From the NCBI GenBank assembly GCA_050916095.1, contig CP050901.1, positions 1,674,001-1,738,000 on the forward strand: a DNA stretch of 64,000 bases, given 5' to 3'. Numbering within the stretch: position 1 is the first letter of the stretch; each line of letters begins with the position of its first letter. Both the position numbers and the translations under genes were made by a program. Below are positions 53,656-62,320 of this stretch, piece by piece. The DNA is from JANPCX01 sp050916095. Its GTDB lineage: Bacteria; Pseudomonadota; Gammaproteobacteria; Burkholderiales; Burkholderiaceae_C. The notes beneath the pieces were generated by a model. It was given only the letters and a program-made list of their open reading frames with translations. It did not search any database and was not told the DNA's origin.

Positions 53656-54552
53656 TCACGAATTGGCTTGCATGGCCTGGGCCGCAAACCAGCTTTGCTC
53701 GAACTGCATCGGACTGACATAGGCCAGAGTCGAGTGCAGCCGGGCTTGGTTGTACCAAAGCAGCCAGGCCATGACCTCGTCTTTGGCTTGCCGCCTGGTT
53801 TCAAAGCGCTGCCCATGTAGGCGTTCTACCTTCAGTGACCCGAACAAGGTCTCGCTGCACGCATTGTCCCAACAGTTGCCCCGCCTGCTCATGGACGCCT
53901 GAATTCCGTACTCACTGAGCACGTCCCTGAAGTCTTGGCTTGCGTATTGACTGCCTCTGTCGCTGTGGAAGATCAGCCCTGCGCCTTTGTCTGGATGTCG
54001 CTTGAACCATGCCATGCGCAGCGCATCAATGACGATGTCGCGTGTCATGTCTTGCCGCAAGCTCCAGCCCACCACTTGACGGCTGAAGAGGTCAATCACC
54101 ACTGCCAGGTACAGCCAGCCCTCTTGGGTGTCGATGTAGGTGATGTCCCCCGCCCACACCTTGTCAGGCTCTTGAACGTTGAATTGCCGCTCCAGCAGGT
54201 TGGGTGCAATCGGCAAATCATGTTTGCTGTCGGTGGTGATCTTGAATCTGCGTTTGCCTTTGGCGCGAATGCCGTGCAATTGCATGAGCTTTTGCACCCG
54301 GTCTTTGCCCACCCGGATGCCGCGTGCCAGCAGTTCTTTCCACATGCGAGGCCAGCCGTAGCTGGCCCTGACCTGGGCGTGAATTGCTTTGATGTGTACC
54401 AGCAAGGCGTCATCACTGAGGTGGCGTCGTTGCGCCGCACTGGCCCGCCGCAGGAAGTGCTCGTGATACCCGGCCACGCTGACACGCAGAACCCGGCACT
54501 GCACAGAGATTGGCCACACCCGCCGGTGGCTTTGTATGAAGGCGTACTTCAC
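53656..54552 (-). CDS. IS3-family transposase OrfB, copy 2
   Basis: The 298-residue DDE transposase has the same protein sequence as the OrfB of the first IS copy, including GDITYIDT, HSDRGSQY and NACSETLFGS. It starts with GTG overlapping the orfA stop. The sameness of the two copies implies recent transposition or gene conversion. It appears intact. Confidence 0.95.
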   Translation of the reverse strand: MKYAFIQSHRRVWPISVQCRVLRVSVAGYHEHFLRRASAAQRRHLSDDALLVHIKAIHAQVRASYGWPRMWKELLARGIRVGKDRVQKLMQLHGIRAKGKRRFKITTDSKHDLPIAPNLLERQFNVQEPDKVWAGDITYIDTQEGWLYLAVVIDLFSRQVVGWSLRQDMTRDIVIDALRMAWFKRHPDKGAGLIFHSDRGSQYASQDFRDVLSEYGIQASMSRRGNCWDNACSETLFGSLKVERLHGQRFETRRQAKDEVMAWLLWYNQARLHSTLAYVSPMQFEQSWFAAQAMQANS

Positions 54553-54848
54553 GTCGATCCCTTTGCAAAGTACGCCGTGGCCTTTTCCAGGATGTCGCGC
54601 TCCATCTTGACCCGCGCCAGCTCTGCCCTCAAGCGGCTGATCTCCATTTGTTCGCTGCTTACCTTGACCCGGCTGTCAGCGCCCTTGAGTTTGCCTTCGC
54701 GGTGCGCTTTGATCCAGTTGAACAGCGTCTGCTCAACCACCCCAAGCGTCCTGGCCGCTGCCGCCATGCTTTGCCCGCCTTCCACCAGCCGCACCGCCTC
54801 GAACTTGAACTCCTGCGTGTACCTCGCCCTTTTGGCTCTCTTCGTCAT
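54549..54848 (-). CDS. IS3-family transposase OrfA, copy 2
   Basis: The 99-residue helix-turn-helix and zipper protein has the same sequence as OrfA of the first IS copy (YTQEFKFEAVRLVEGG; VEQTLFNWIKAH). AGGAGAGCGGAAATG gives its ribosome site. Transcription of this copy runs towards lpdA, against the PDH operon, so its transcripts face the PDH terminator. Confidence 0.93.
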   Translation of the reverse strand: MTKRAKRARYTQEFKFEAVRLVEGGQSMAAAARTLGVVEQTLFNWIKAHREGKLKGADSRVKVSSEQMEISRLRAELARVKMERDILEKATAYFAKGST

Positions 54849-54948
54849 TTCCGCTCTCCTTTGCTTGCGATTGAATCACTCAGCAAGGGATACGGTTTTC
54901 GGGGGCAAGGTCATTGTTGTGGAACACCGCTCGCGTATCCTCCTCGCT

Positions 54949-55851
54949 ATGAATGCTCTTATGGACTCCTTTTGGCGCGCTGCGCTGTATTGCCTGCACC
55001 CTAAAGTGATCGGTTTGTCGCTTTTGCCTCTGGCAGTCATGGTGGTATTGGCCCTTGCTTTGGGGAATTTGTACTGGGATGCAGCCATTGATTTGGTGCG
55101 CGCTCAGCTGGATGGTTGGTCTTCTCTTCATGCTTTGCGTGCATGGCTGGAAAAAATGGGCTGGGCAGGTGTTTGGACCACGCTGGCCCCTTTGCTGGTT
55201 GTGATGGTGGTCACCCCGTTGATCGTGGTGTTGTCACTGCTCTTGGTGGCGGCTTTGATGACGCCATCGATGGCCCGTTTGGTGGCCAAGCGGCGTTTCC
55301 CCACCTTGGATCGAAAGCGGGGAGGTTCGTTTTTCGGCGGCGCGACGGTAGCGCTTTTTTGCACGCTCTTGGCTGTGCTGCTGCTGGTGCTGACCATCCC
55401 GTTGTGGTTGATTCCGCCTTTGGTGTTGATCCTGCCGCCGTTGATCTGGGGTTGGCTAACCTACAAGGTGATGAGCTATGACGTGCTTGCAGAATTCGCT
55501 ACGGCAGATGAACGCAGGGCATTGATCAGGGCTCACCGCCCCGCTTTGCTCGGCATGGGTATCTTGGCTGGTTACCTGGGCGCTGCGCCAAGTTTGGTCT
55601 TCGCCTCCAGCATGGTCATGTTGGTGCTGGCCCCGTTATTGGTGCCTGTCGCAATTTGGATTTACACCTTGGTTTTTGCATTCTCAGCGCTGTGGTTTTC
55701 GCATTTTTTATTGGCGGCGTTGACCAAGCAGCGAGGGCAGACGCCGGTCGGTGACGAGCCTGATGCTCGGATTGAACATGAGGTGATGCCCGTCGCAACA
55801 CATGCGATTTCAACACCGCCTATTTCTCCTCCCCTTTCGCCTTCTCCATGA
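54949..55851 (+). CDS. EI24-domain (CysZ-like) membrane protein
   Basis: This 300-residue inner-membrane protein of the EI24/CysZ-like family has about six hydrophobic segments, among them VIGLSLLPLAVMVVLALAL, TLAPLLVVMVVTPLIVVLSL and VALFCTLLAVLLLVLTIPL. RAHRPALLGMGILAGYLGAAP lies in the conserved loop. CysZ mediates sulfate uptake, but EI24-like proteins outside sulfur operons are uncharacterised. The IS ends 35 bases before this start codon, so the original promoter has probably been displaced. Its stop overlaps the next gene (ATGA). Confidence 0.85.
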   Translation: MNALMDSFWRAALYCLHPKVIGLSLLPLAVMVVLALALGNLYWDAAIDLVRAQLDGWSSLHALRAWLEKMGWAGVWTTLAPLLVVMVVTPLIVVLSLLLVAALMTPSMARLVAKRRFPTLDRKRGGSFFGGATVALFCTLLAVLLLVLTIPLWLIPPLVLILPPLIWGWLTYKVMSYDVLAEFATADERRALIRAHRPALLGMGILAGYLGAAPSLVFASSMVMLVLAPLLVPVAIWIYTLVFAFSALWFSHFLLAALTKQRGQTPVGDEPDARIEHEVMPVATHAISTPPISPPLSPSP

Positions 55852-56660
55852 AAGTCGGTCTCATCATCGTCGGCGACGAAATTTTGTCGGGCAAGCGGGA
55901 AGACAAACACCTGCCCAGGGTCATTGAGCTGCTCACAAAACGCGGCATGGCTTTGTCCTGGGTACGTTATTGCGGTGACGAACCCGAGCAGCTCACTGCT
56001 GATCTGGCCTACGCGAGGGCCAGCGGTGATTTGGTTTTTTCTTGCGGTGGTATTGGTGCTACGCCTGACGACCACACCCGTCAATGTGCAGCCAAAGCGT
56101 GGGATTTGCCGCTGGCGATGCATCCACAAGCGCATGACTTGATCATGGAACGAATGAGGGCGATGGCCGCTGAAAAGGGTGAGGTATTTGACGCGACACG
56201 CGACCACAGCCACCGGCTGAACATGGGTGTGTTTCCGCAAGGTGCCGCCATCGTCCCCAACCCCTTTAACCAAATTCCGGGTTTCTCGCTCAGTGGCAAC
56301 AAAGGGCAGGGCGCTGTGTATTTCGTGCCTGGTTTTCCCGTGATGGCCTGGCCGATGATCGAGTGGGTGCTCGACACGCACTGTGCACACTTGCACAGCA
56401 GCCAGGTGCAGCATGAATGTTCGGTCATCGTGATGGGGGCTATGGAGGCCAGTCTCACGCCGCTGATGTTGGAGGTTGAAGCGACCTTCCCAGGAGTCAA
56501 GGTCTTCAGCTTGCCCAGCGTGGATCATCCACAGTGGGGCAAGCACATTGATTTGGGCGTCAAGGGTGCAAATGCGACCCAAGTTCGAGCGGCTTACGGT
56601 GTGATGCGTGAAGGACTGCTGTCGAGGCAAGCGCAGCTGGGCCCCGAAGCGGTGCGTTGA
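55848..56660 (+). CDS. CinA-like molybdopterin-binding domain protein
   Basis: This 270-residue protein carries the MoaB/MogA-like (CinA N-terminal) fold: GLIIVGDEILSGKREDKHLP at the start and DLVFSCGGIGATPDDHTRQCAAKAW, then a beta-rich middle with PGFPVMAWPMIEWVL. It lacks the C-terminal nicotinamide-nucleotide amidohydrolase half of full CinA. Short forms of this family are usually annotated as competence/damage-inducible protein A, and their function is uncertain. It is coupled to the EI24 gene. Confidence 0.88.
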   Translation: MKVGLIIVGDEILSGKREDKHLPRVIELLTKRGMALSWVRYCGDEPEQLTADLAYARASGDLVFSCGGIGATPDDHTRQCAAKAWDLPLAMHPQAHDLIMERMRAMAAEKGEVFDATRDHSHRLNMGVFPQGAAIVPNPFNQIPGFSLSGNKGQGAVYFVPGFPVMAWPMIEWVLDTHCAHLHSSQVQHECSVIVMGAMEASLTPLMLEVEATFPGVKVFSLPSVDHPQWGKHIDLGVKGANATQVRAAYGVMREGLLSRQAQLGPEAVR

Positions 56661-56751
56661 GTGCACCAACAAAATTCTCTTTGATGCCCTGATGTGGGGC
56701 GAAGCGGGTGCCGGTCTGCGTGCGTCCATGGCTGATTCATAGGAATGACCC

Positions 56752-56767
56752 GGGCACGCTTTCTGCT
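56752..56767 (+). promoter_or_regulatory. Sigma54 promoter of glnA
   Basis: GGGCACGCTTTCTGCT matches the -24/-12 pattern (consensus TGGCAC-N5-TTGC): GG at 56753-56754 and GC at 56765-56766 are separated by exactly 10 bases. It lies about 97 bases before the glnA ATG. NtrC, encoded downstream, is the natural activator; I could not place a clear NtrC box. Confidence 0.72.
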
Positions 56768-56863
56768 ACATTTTCGTGCGCCTTTTCATGGCTGTGAATC
56801 AGTCTGGAGAGTGCCTGCTCTACCTTCCTCCCCCTCAAACAAGTTTTCCGCTAGGAGATTCTG

Positions 56864-58279
56864 ATGGCCAAGACCGTCGCCGACGTGATCAAGATGGTGA
56901 AGGACAACGAAGTCAAATTTGTTGACTTTCGCTTCACCGATACCCGCGGCAAAGAACAGCACGTTTCGGTGCCTGTGTCGCATTTTGACGAAGACAAATT
57001 CACCTCGGGCCACGCGTTTGACGGCTCCTCCATTGCCGGTTGGAAGGGCATTGAAGCCTCGGACATGCAGCTCATGCCCGACCCCAACACCGCCAACATC
57101 GACCCCTTCTTTGAAGAGCCCACCCTCATCCTGACCTGCGATGTGGTTGAGCCCAGCGATGGCAAGCCGTATGAGCGCGATCCACGCTCCCTGGCCAAAC
57201 GCGCGGAAGCTTATATGCGCGCTTCAGGTTTGGGCGACACCGCCTACTTCGGCCCAGAGCCCGAGTTTTTCGTGTTCGACAGCGTGCGTTGGGGCAACGA
57301 CATGTCGGGCTGCTTCTCGAAGATTGAGTCTGAAGAAGCCGCTTGGAATACGGGCAAAGAGTATGAGCACGGCAACTCCGGCTACCGTCCCACGGTCAAA
57401 GGCGGCTATTTCCCGACGCCTCCCGTGGATTCGATGCAAGACATGCGCTCCGAGATGTGCCTGATTCTTGAATCACTCGGCATCCCTTGCGAAGTGCACC
57501 ACCACGAAGTCGCCAACGCCGGCCAAATGGAAATTGGCACCAAGTTCAGCACCCTCTTACAGCGCGCTGACTGGGTCCAGCTGCAAAAGTACGTGATCCA
57601 GAACGTGGCCCACGCCTATGGCAAAACGGCTACCTTCATGCCCAAGCCCATCGTCGGCGACAACGGCAGCGGCATGCACGTGCACCAGTCGGTCTGGAAA
57701 GACGGCAAAAACCTGTTCGCGGGTGACGGCTACGCAGGCCTGTCGGAGTACGCCTTGTTCTACATCGGCGGCATCATCAAACACGCACGCGCGCTGAACG
57801 CCATCACCAACCCTGGCACCAACAGCTACAAACGCCTGGTGCCTGGTTTTGAAGCCCCAGTGAAGTTGGCTTACTCGTCGAAGAACCGCTCGGCGTCGAT
57901 TCGTATTCCTCACGTGGCCAATCCCAAAGGTCGTCGTGTCGAAGCACGTTTCCCCGATCCACTGATGAACCCTTACCTCGGTTTCTCGGCGTTGTTGATG
58001 GCCGGTTTGGATGGCGTGGAAAACAAAATCCACCCAGGCGAAGCGGCCAGCAAAGACCTCTACCACCTGCCTCCAGAAGAAGACGCGAAGATTCCAACCG
58101 TCTGCCACAGCTTGGACCAAGCGCTGGAGTATCTCGACAAAGACCGTGCCTTCTTGACCAAAGGTGGTGTGTTCACCGATGCCTACATCGATGCTTACAT
58201 CGACCTCAAGATGCAAGACGTGACCCGCTTCCGCATGGCCACCCACCCTGTCGAGTTCGACATGTACTACACCTTGTGA
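56864..58279 (+). CDS. glnA: Glutamine synthetase type I
   Basis: This 471-residue dodecameric GSI-beta enzyme makes glutamine from glutamate, ammonia and ATP. Motifs seen are FDGSSIAGW near residue 50, the ATP-binding region KPIVGDNGSGMHVHQS, NRSASIRIP, and the adenylylation loop KDLYHLPPEE with Tyr near 399, which indicates GlnE control. Length matches the family. AGGAG lies before the ATG. It heads the glnA-DUF4124-ntrB-ntrC cluster, and a terminator directly after it may limit read-through into ntrBC. Confidence 0.97.
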   Translation: MAKTVADVIKMVKDNEVKFVDFRFTDTRGKEQHVSVPVSHFDEDKFTSGHAFDGSSIAGWKGIEASDMQLMPDPNTANIDPFFEEPTLILTCDVVEPSDGKPYERDPRSLAKRAEAYMRASGLGDTAYFGPEPEFFVFDSVRWGNDMSGCFSKIESEEAAWNTGKEYEHGNSGYRPTVKGGYFPTPPVDSMQDMRSEMCLILESLGIPCEVHHHEVANAGQMEIGTKFSTLLQRADWVQLQKYVIQNVAHAYGKTATFMPKPIVGDNGSGMHVHQSVWKDGKNLFAGDGYAGLSEYALFYIGGIIKHARALNAITNPGTNSYKRLVPGFEAPVKLAYSSKNRSASIRIPHVANPKGRRVEARFPDPLMNPYLGFSALLMAGLDGVENKIHPGEAASKDLYHLPPEEDAKIPTVCHSLDQALEYLDKDRAFLTKGGVFTDAYIDAYIDLKMQDVTRFRMATHPVEFDMYYTL

Positions 58280-58307
58280 TTGTTTTGGTCCGTGTGCCAA
58301 TGCGGAG

Positions 58308-58340
58308 CAAAGGGACGGCAGAGCCGTCCCTTTTATCTTT
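58308..58340 (+). terminator. Terminator after glnA
   Basis: AAAGGGACGGC and GCCGTCCCTTT form an 11 bp stem around AGA, followed by a T-rich tail. Confidence 0.88.
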
Positions 58341-58442
58341 TGGCCTGGCAAATCGGGAACCAAAACCTTGAGCCACAATCCACGCTCCATTCCAGTGCGC
58401 AAACGACACGGTTTGTGTGCCTACGATCCGGAGAATGAACGA

Positions 58443-58961
58443 ATGAATTCATTGGTAATGAAGCAAGTGCGGCATGTCTTTTTCCGCGTCGCTTGTGGCG
58501 GTTTTTTTCTGACAGCATTTGCCGCGTTTGCCCAAGGGTCGGTCTACCGCTGCCCAGGCAACCCTGTGCTGTACACCGATGCGATCAGCCCGAAAGAAGC
58601 CCAAGAAAAGGGGTGCAAAACCATCGAAGGCACACCGATCACCATCGTCCCATCCTTGCGGCCTAAGGGTGGATCGCCCGCCCCCGCCGGAGCGAATACC
58701 AGCCCCACCGCCAAGGTCGACCCGAACGCCCAGCGTGGTCGGGACGGCGAGCGCCGCACCATTCTTGAGTCCGAACTTAAGAAAGAAGAGAAATCCTTGG
58801 CTGACCTGAAGGTGGAGTACAACAACGGCGAGCCGGAGCGCCGCGGTGACGAACGCAACTATCAAAAGTATTTGGACCGCGCGGCCGAACTCAAGGCGTC
58901 CATTGCCCGCAAAGAGGCCGATATCGCTGCATTAAAGCGCGAAATTGGCAAGTTGCCCTGA
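58443..58961 (+). CDS. Exported DUF4124 protein
   Basis: This 172-residue protein has a signal peptide (HVFFRVACGGFFLTAFAAFAQG), a short DUF4124-like segment (SVYRCPGNPVLYTDAISPKEAQEKGC) and a coiled-coil, charged C-terminal half (RRTILESELKKEEKSLADLKVEY onward). Genes like this often lie between glnA and ntrB in Burkholderiales; the role is unknown. The ATG at 58443 is chosen for the signal peptide; the upstream in-frame ATG at 58368 would make an unlikely 25-residue extension. Confidence 0.8.
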   Translation: MNSLVMKQVRHVFFRVACGGFFLTAFAAFAQGSVYRCPGNPVLYTDAISPKEAQEKGCKTIEGTPITIVPSLRPKGGSPAPAGANTSPTAKVDPNAQRGRDGERRTILESELKKEEKSLADLKVEYNNGEPERRGDERNYQKYLDRAAELKASIARKEADIAALKREIGKLP

Positions 58962-59005
58962 GCCCGACAAAGGGCGACTTTTGTAGGCATCCCGCGCTCG
59001 CTCAA

Positions 59006-60253
59006 ATGTCCAGCCTCGCGCGCAACCAGCTACAGAATTCCTTCTCTGCGTTTGACCACTTAGCGACCATGATCGCCGTGGTCGATACGCGAGGAGTTTG
59101 CTCCTTTGCCAACTCGGCGCTCGAAGAGGCGCTCGCGCTTTCCCGGCGACATGTGCTCGGTGGGTGTGTTTTCCACTGGTTTGTCGAAGACCAGCTGCTG
59201 CGGGAAACCGTGGCCAGTGTGGCCAGTAACCAGTTTTCTACCAGTCGCTTAGAAGGGCATCTTCGCCGCTCGCTTGTTTCCAATGCTGACCCCTTGGCTG
59301 TGCACATCATCGTCAACCAGATGGGCTTGGTGCCGAGTCAAGGCTCAAATGCCGCTTGCTCGCTGGCCCTCAAACCCGATGGCGTTGTTGATCCTCGTCG
59401 CCATAGCCCAAGCTATGACTCCTCGTCACGCCTAGCCCTCGGGCTTGATGGCTGCGCGATCAACCAACATTCGAGCCTTGACTCGCCACCGGACGGCCAA
59501 GTCGTGATTGAGTTGATTGAAATTGAACAGCAGGCGAGGCAGGATCGTGAAGAACGCGCGCTGGACCAAGCACAAGCCAACAAAGAGCTGATCCGCAACC
59601 TGGCGCATGAAATCAAAAACCCTTTGGGTGGCATACGCGGCGCTGCACAGTTGTTGGAGATGGAAATTGGCTCCAAACCGCTCACGGAGTACACCCAAGT
59701 CATCATCAAAGAAGCGGATCGTCTCCAGGTGCTGGTCGACAGGCTGCTGGCGCCGCACAGAAAACCCCACATCGTTAGCGACATGAACATCCACGAGGTG
59801 TGCGAAAGGGTACGTGCCCTCATCGTTGCGGAGTTCCCCAAGGGGCTACAGGTGGTTCGGGACTACGACATCTCAATTCCCAATTTTTTGGGTGACCCCG
59901 AACAGCTCATTCAAACGGTCCTCAACATCGCTCACAACGCCGCCCAAGCTTTGACCGAGCGTTTGGCACAAGGCGATGCTCGCATCATCATTCGCACCCG
60001 TATTGCTCGGCAAGTGACCTTGGGCAAGCAGCGTTTTCCCCTGGCACTGGAATTGCATGTTGAGGACAACGGCCCTGGGATTCCTGGGTCCCTGCGTGAC
60101 CGCATCTTCTATCCCTTGGTTTCGGGGCGCGAAGGTGGGTCAGGCTTGGGGCTTACCCTGGCACAAACTTTTGTTCAGCAACACCAAGGCATCATCGAAT
60201 GCGAAAGCACACCGGGACAAACGATCTTCAAAATTGTGATGCCACTGGCTTGA
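59006..60253 (+). CDS. ntrB: Nitrogen regulation sensor kinase NtrB
   Basis: This 415-residue soluble kinase has an N-terminal PAS domain (FDHLATMIAVVDTRGVCSFANSA), HisKA with ELIRNLAHEIKNPLGGIRGAAQL (phospho-His near residue 201) and a HATPase with VLNIAHNAAQAL, VEDNGPGIPG and GREGGSGLGLTLA. Between PAS and HisKA it carries an unusual stretch (about residues 113-157) encoded by a 134 bp palindromic DNA segment, with low-complexity Ser/Asp/Pro content. PII (GlnB) would control its kinase/phosphatase balance. ntrC follows 31 bp on. Confidence 0.93.
   Translation: MSSLARNQLQNSFSAFDHLATMIAVVDTRGVCSFANSALEEALALSRRHVLGGCVFHWFVEDQLLRETVASVASNQFSTSRLEGHLRRSLVSNADPLAVHIIVNQMGLVPSQGSNAACSLALKPDGVVDPRRHSPSYDSSSRLALGLDGCAINQHSSLDSPPDGQVVIELIEIEQQARQDREERALDQAQANKELIRNLAHEIKNPLGGIRGAAQLLEMEIGSKPLTEYTQVIIKEADRLQVLVDRLLAPHRKPHIVSDMNIHEVCERVRALIVAEFPKGLQVVRDYDISIPNFLGDPEQLIQTVLNIAHNAAQALTERLAQGDARIIIRTRIARQVTLGKQRFPLALELHVEDNGPGIPGSLRDRIFYPLVSGREGGSGLGLTLAQTFVQQHQGIIECESTPGQTIFKIVMPLA
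59343..59476. repeat. Large imperfect palindrome inside ntrB
   Basis: The arms 59343-59409 and 59410-59476 are inverted copies of each other with mismatches: conserved blocks are GCTCxAATGxxGxTTGxTCGC and TCAAxCCCGAxGG, and the centre is CATAGC-CCAA-GCTATG (59402-59417). It is read through in frame. Confidence 0.75.
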
Positions 60254-60284
60254 GAGCCTTTCAGACACCAAGGGAAGCGCGCAC

Positions 60285-61757
60285 ATGAAACCGATCTGGG
60301 TGGTTGACGACGACCAGTCCATTCGCTTTGTGCTGGAAAAAGCCTTGGCGCGAGAAAACTTGGCGGTTCGCAGCTTCACCAATGCGCGCGACGTGCTCGC
60401 TGCGCTGGAGGACGAGCAACCCCAAGTGATGGTCTCAGACATTCGCATGCCGGGCGGTTCGGGTGTTGAGCTGCTGGGCAAAGTCAAGGCCATGTATCCC
60501 GCCTTGCCCGTCATCATCATGACGGCTTACTCCGACCTCGACAGCGCGGTGAGCGCTTTCCAGGGCGGCGCATTTGAATACCTTCCCAAGCCGTTCGACG
60601 TACCCAAGGCTGTTGAGCTCATCCGCCGTGCTTTGGAAGAAAGCATGCGTGAGGTGGTTTCAGACGAGCGGCTGGCCGACATGCCCGAGATGCTGGGTCA
60701 AGCCCAGGCCATGCAGGATGTGTTTCGTGCCATTGGCCGCTTGAGCCAAAGCATCGTGACCGTGCTCATCACAGGCGAGTCAGGCTCGGGTAAAGAATTG
60801 GTGGCGCAAGCGCTGCACAAACACAGCCCGCGGGCCAGCGGTCCGTTCGTGGCCATCAACACAGCGGCCATTCCGAAAGATCTGCTGGAAAGCGAGCTTT
60901 TCGGTCACGAGCGTGGCGCCTTCACAGGCGCACAAACCACACGCCGTGGCCGCTTTGAACAGGCTGACGGCGGCACGCTCTTTCTCGATGAAATCGGCGA
61001 CATGCCGTTTGATTTGCAAACCCGTTTGTTGCGCGTTCTCTCTGATGGTCAGTTCTACCGCGTGGGCGGGCACAGCCCGATGCGTAGCAATGTGCGCGTC
61101 ATCGCGGCCACCCATCAAAACCTCGAAGACCGCGTCAAACAAGGCGTGTTCCGCGAAGATTTGTTTCATCGATTGAACGTCATCCGTTTGCGTTTGCCCG
61201 CTTTGCGTGAGCGCAACGAAGACATCCCTGCGTTGGCCCGCTTCTTCTTGCAGCGCAGCGCCAAAGAATTGGGTGTGGAGGCCAAACGTATCTCGGAGGC
61301 GGCGCTGGAACGCTTGAAACGTTTCGCCTTTCCAGGCAATGTGCGTCAACTCGAAAACATATGCCATTGGCTCACGGTCATGGCAGCGGCTCAATTGATT
61401 GAAGTCAAAGATCTGCCGCCGGAATTGCTGGGCGATGGCCCGCCCAGCGAGGTTGCGGTGTCGCGTGCTGTTGGGGTGGAGGCCAGTTCCCAGGTCAACT
61501 CGACCACGGCGTGGATCCCACCGCAGGGCGTGACGAACGGCAACCCTTGGCTGTCCGACCTTGAACGCGAGTCGCGCCGTCTGCTGGACGCGGGCGTTCC
61601 CGATGTATGGGACACCTTGAGCAAACAGTTCGAAGCTCGATTGATTCAGGCTGCCTTGGATTCAACCCGTGGGCGGCGCATCGAGGCGGCCCAAAAGCTC
61701 GGCATAGGCCGCAACACCATCACCCGAAAAATTCAAGAATTGGGCTTGGAAGATTGA
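60285..61757 (+). CDS. ntrC: Nitrogen regulation response regulator NtrC
   Basis: This 490-residue sigma54 activator has a receiver domain (VVDDDQSIRFVLEKAL; phospho-Asp in VMVSDIRMPGGSG near 54), an AAA+ domain with Walker A GESGSGKELVAQ (near 165) and the sigma54-contact loop GAFTGA (near 213), FLDEIGDMP, and a Fis-type HTH (RRIEAAQKLGIGRNTITRKIQEL). It acts on sigma54 promoters such as the one found before glnA. It lies directly downstream of ntrB. Confidence 0.96.
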   Translation: MKPIWVVDDDQSIRFVLEKALARENLAVRSFTNARDVLAALEDEQPQVMVSDIRMPGGSGVELLGKVKAMYPALPVIIMTAYSDLDSAVSAFQGGAFEYLPKPFDVPKAVELIRRALEESMREVVSDERLADMPEMLGQAQAMQDVFRAIGRLSQSIVTVLITGESGSGKELVAQALHKHSPRASGPFVAINTAAIPKDLLESELFGHERGAFTGAQTTRRGRFEQADGGTLFLDEIGDMPFDLQTRLLRVLSDGQFYRVGGHSPMRSNVRVIAATHQNLEDRVKQGVFREDLFHRLNVIRLRLPALRERNEDIPALARFFLQRSAKELGVEAKRISEAALERLKRFAFPGNVRQLENICHWLTVMAAAQLIEVKDLPPELLGDGPPSEVAVSRAVGVEASSQVNSTTAWIPPQGVTNGNPWLSDLERESRRLLDAGVPDVWDTLSKQFEARLIQAALDSTRGRRIEAAQKLGIGRNTITRKIQELGLED

Positions 61758-61898
61758 TTTCTCTGTATCTTCGCGCCCTTTAGTATTCCCTGCGCCTGCC
61801 GAAAAACCCAAGACGAGTCCGCTGAACAAGGGCTTGATGCCTCCAATTTTGGAGAAGTTGTTGTTGTCGCCCGTGAGCGGTGGTCGAGGGGGAGTTCT

Positions 61899-62267
61899 AT
61901 GGCTAAGTCGGTATTGGTTGTTGATGATTCGGGTAGCTTTCGTACGGTGGTCAACCTCACCCTGAAACAAGCGGGCTACGAGGTCACCGAGGCCAAAGAT
62001 GGCCAAGAAGCCGTCGAAAAAATACAGGCAGGAAAGTTCAATCTCGTCATTTGTGACCTCAACATGCCCAATCTGGACGGGCTGGCCTTCACGCGCAAGA
62101 TCAAAGCCATGCCCGCCTACAAGTTCACACCGGTGTTGATGTTGAGCACGGAAACGCAGGATGGGAAAAAGGCCGAGGGCAAAGCCGCAGGCGTCAGTGC
62201 CTGGTTGTCTAAGCCGTTCCAGCCATCTCGCTTGCTCTATGCGGTGCAGGCCATCTGCCCCGCTTGA
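61899..62267 (+). CDS. CheY-like single-domain response regulator
   Basis: This 122-residue lone receiver domain has the acidic pair in VLVVDDSGSFR, phospho-Asp in LVICDLNMPNLDG, Ser/Thr in LMLSTETQ and Lys in WLSKPFQPS. It lacks an output domain, as in chemotaxis CheY/TacA-like regulators. GGGGGAG lies upstream. No chemotaxis genes are in the window, so its partner is unknown. It follows ntrC by 141 bases that hold no gene. Confidence 0.9.
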   Translation: MAKSVLVVDDSGSFRTVVNLTLKQAGYEVTEAKDGQEAVEKIQAGKFNLVICDLNMPNLDGLAFTRKIKAMPAYKFTPVLMLSTETQDGKKAEGKAAGVSAWLSKPFQPSRLLYAVQAICPA

Positions 62268-62320
62268 TCTGAGGACTGCATCCGAAGGGGATGGGCACAA
62301 GATGAGGTATCTTGTGCGGC

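Larger units (their letters stand above)
53620..54913 (-). mobile_element. IS3-family insertion sequence, copy 2 (1294 bp)
   Basis: It has the same length, ends and genes as the copy at 19502-20795, but in the opposite orientation. Terminal inverted repeats begin TGACCTTGCC. The target duplication is TTG (53617-53619 and 54914-54916), which equals CAA on the other strand and so matches the duplication at copy 1. It landed between the PDH terminator and the EI24 gene without breaking a coding frame. Confidence 0.95.

Noticed and set aside
52512..53816. 434-codon frame opposite lpdA
   Set aside because: It is a shadow of lpdA continuing from the IS; no family resemblance.
53935..55851. 638-codon gene reading from the IS into the EI24 gene
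   Set aside because: The first part is antisense to the transposase. The real gene starts at ATG 54949.
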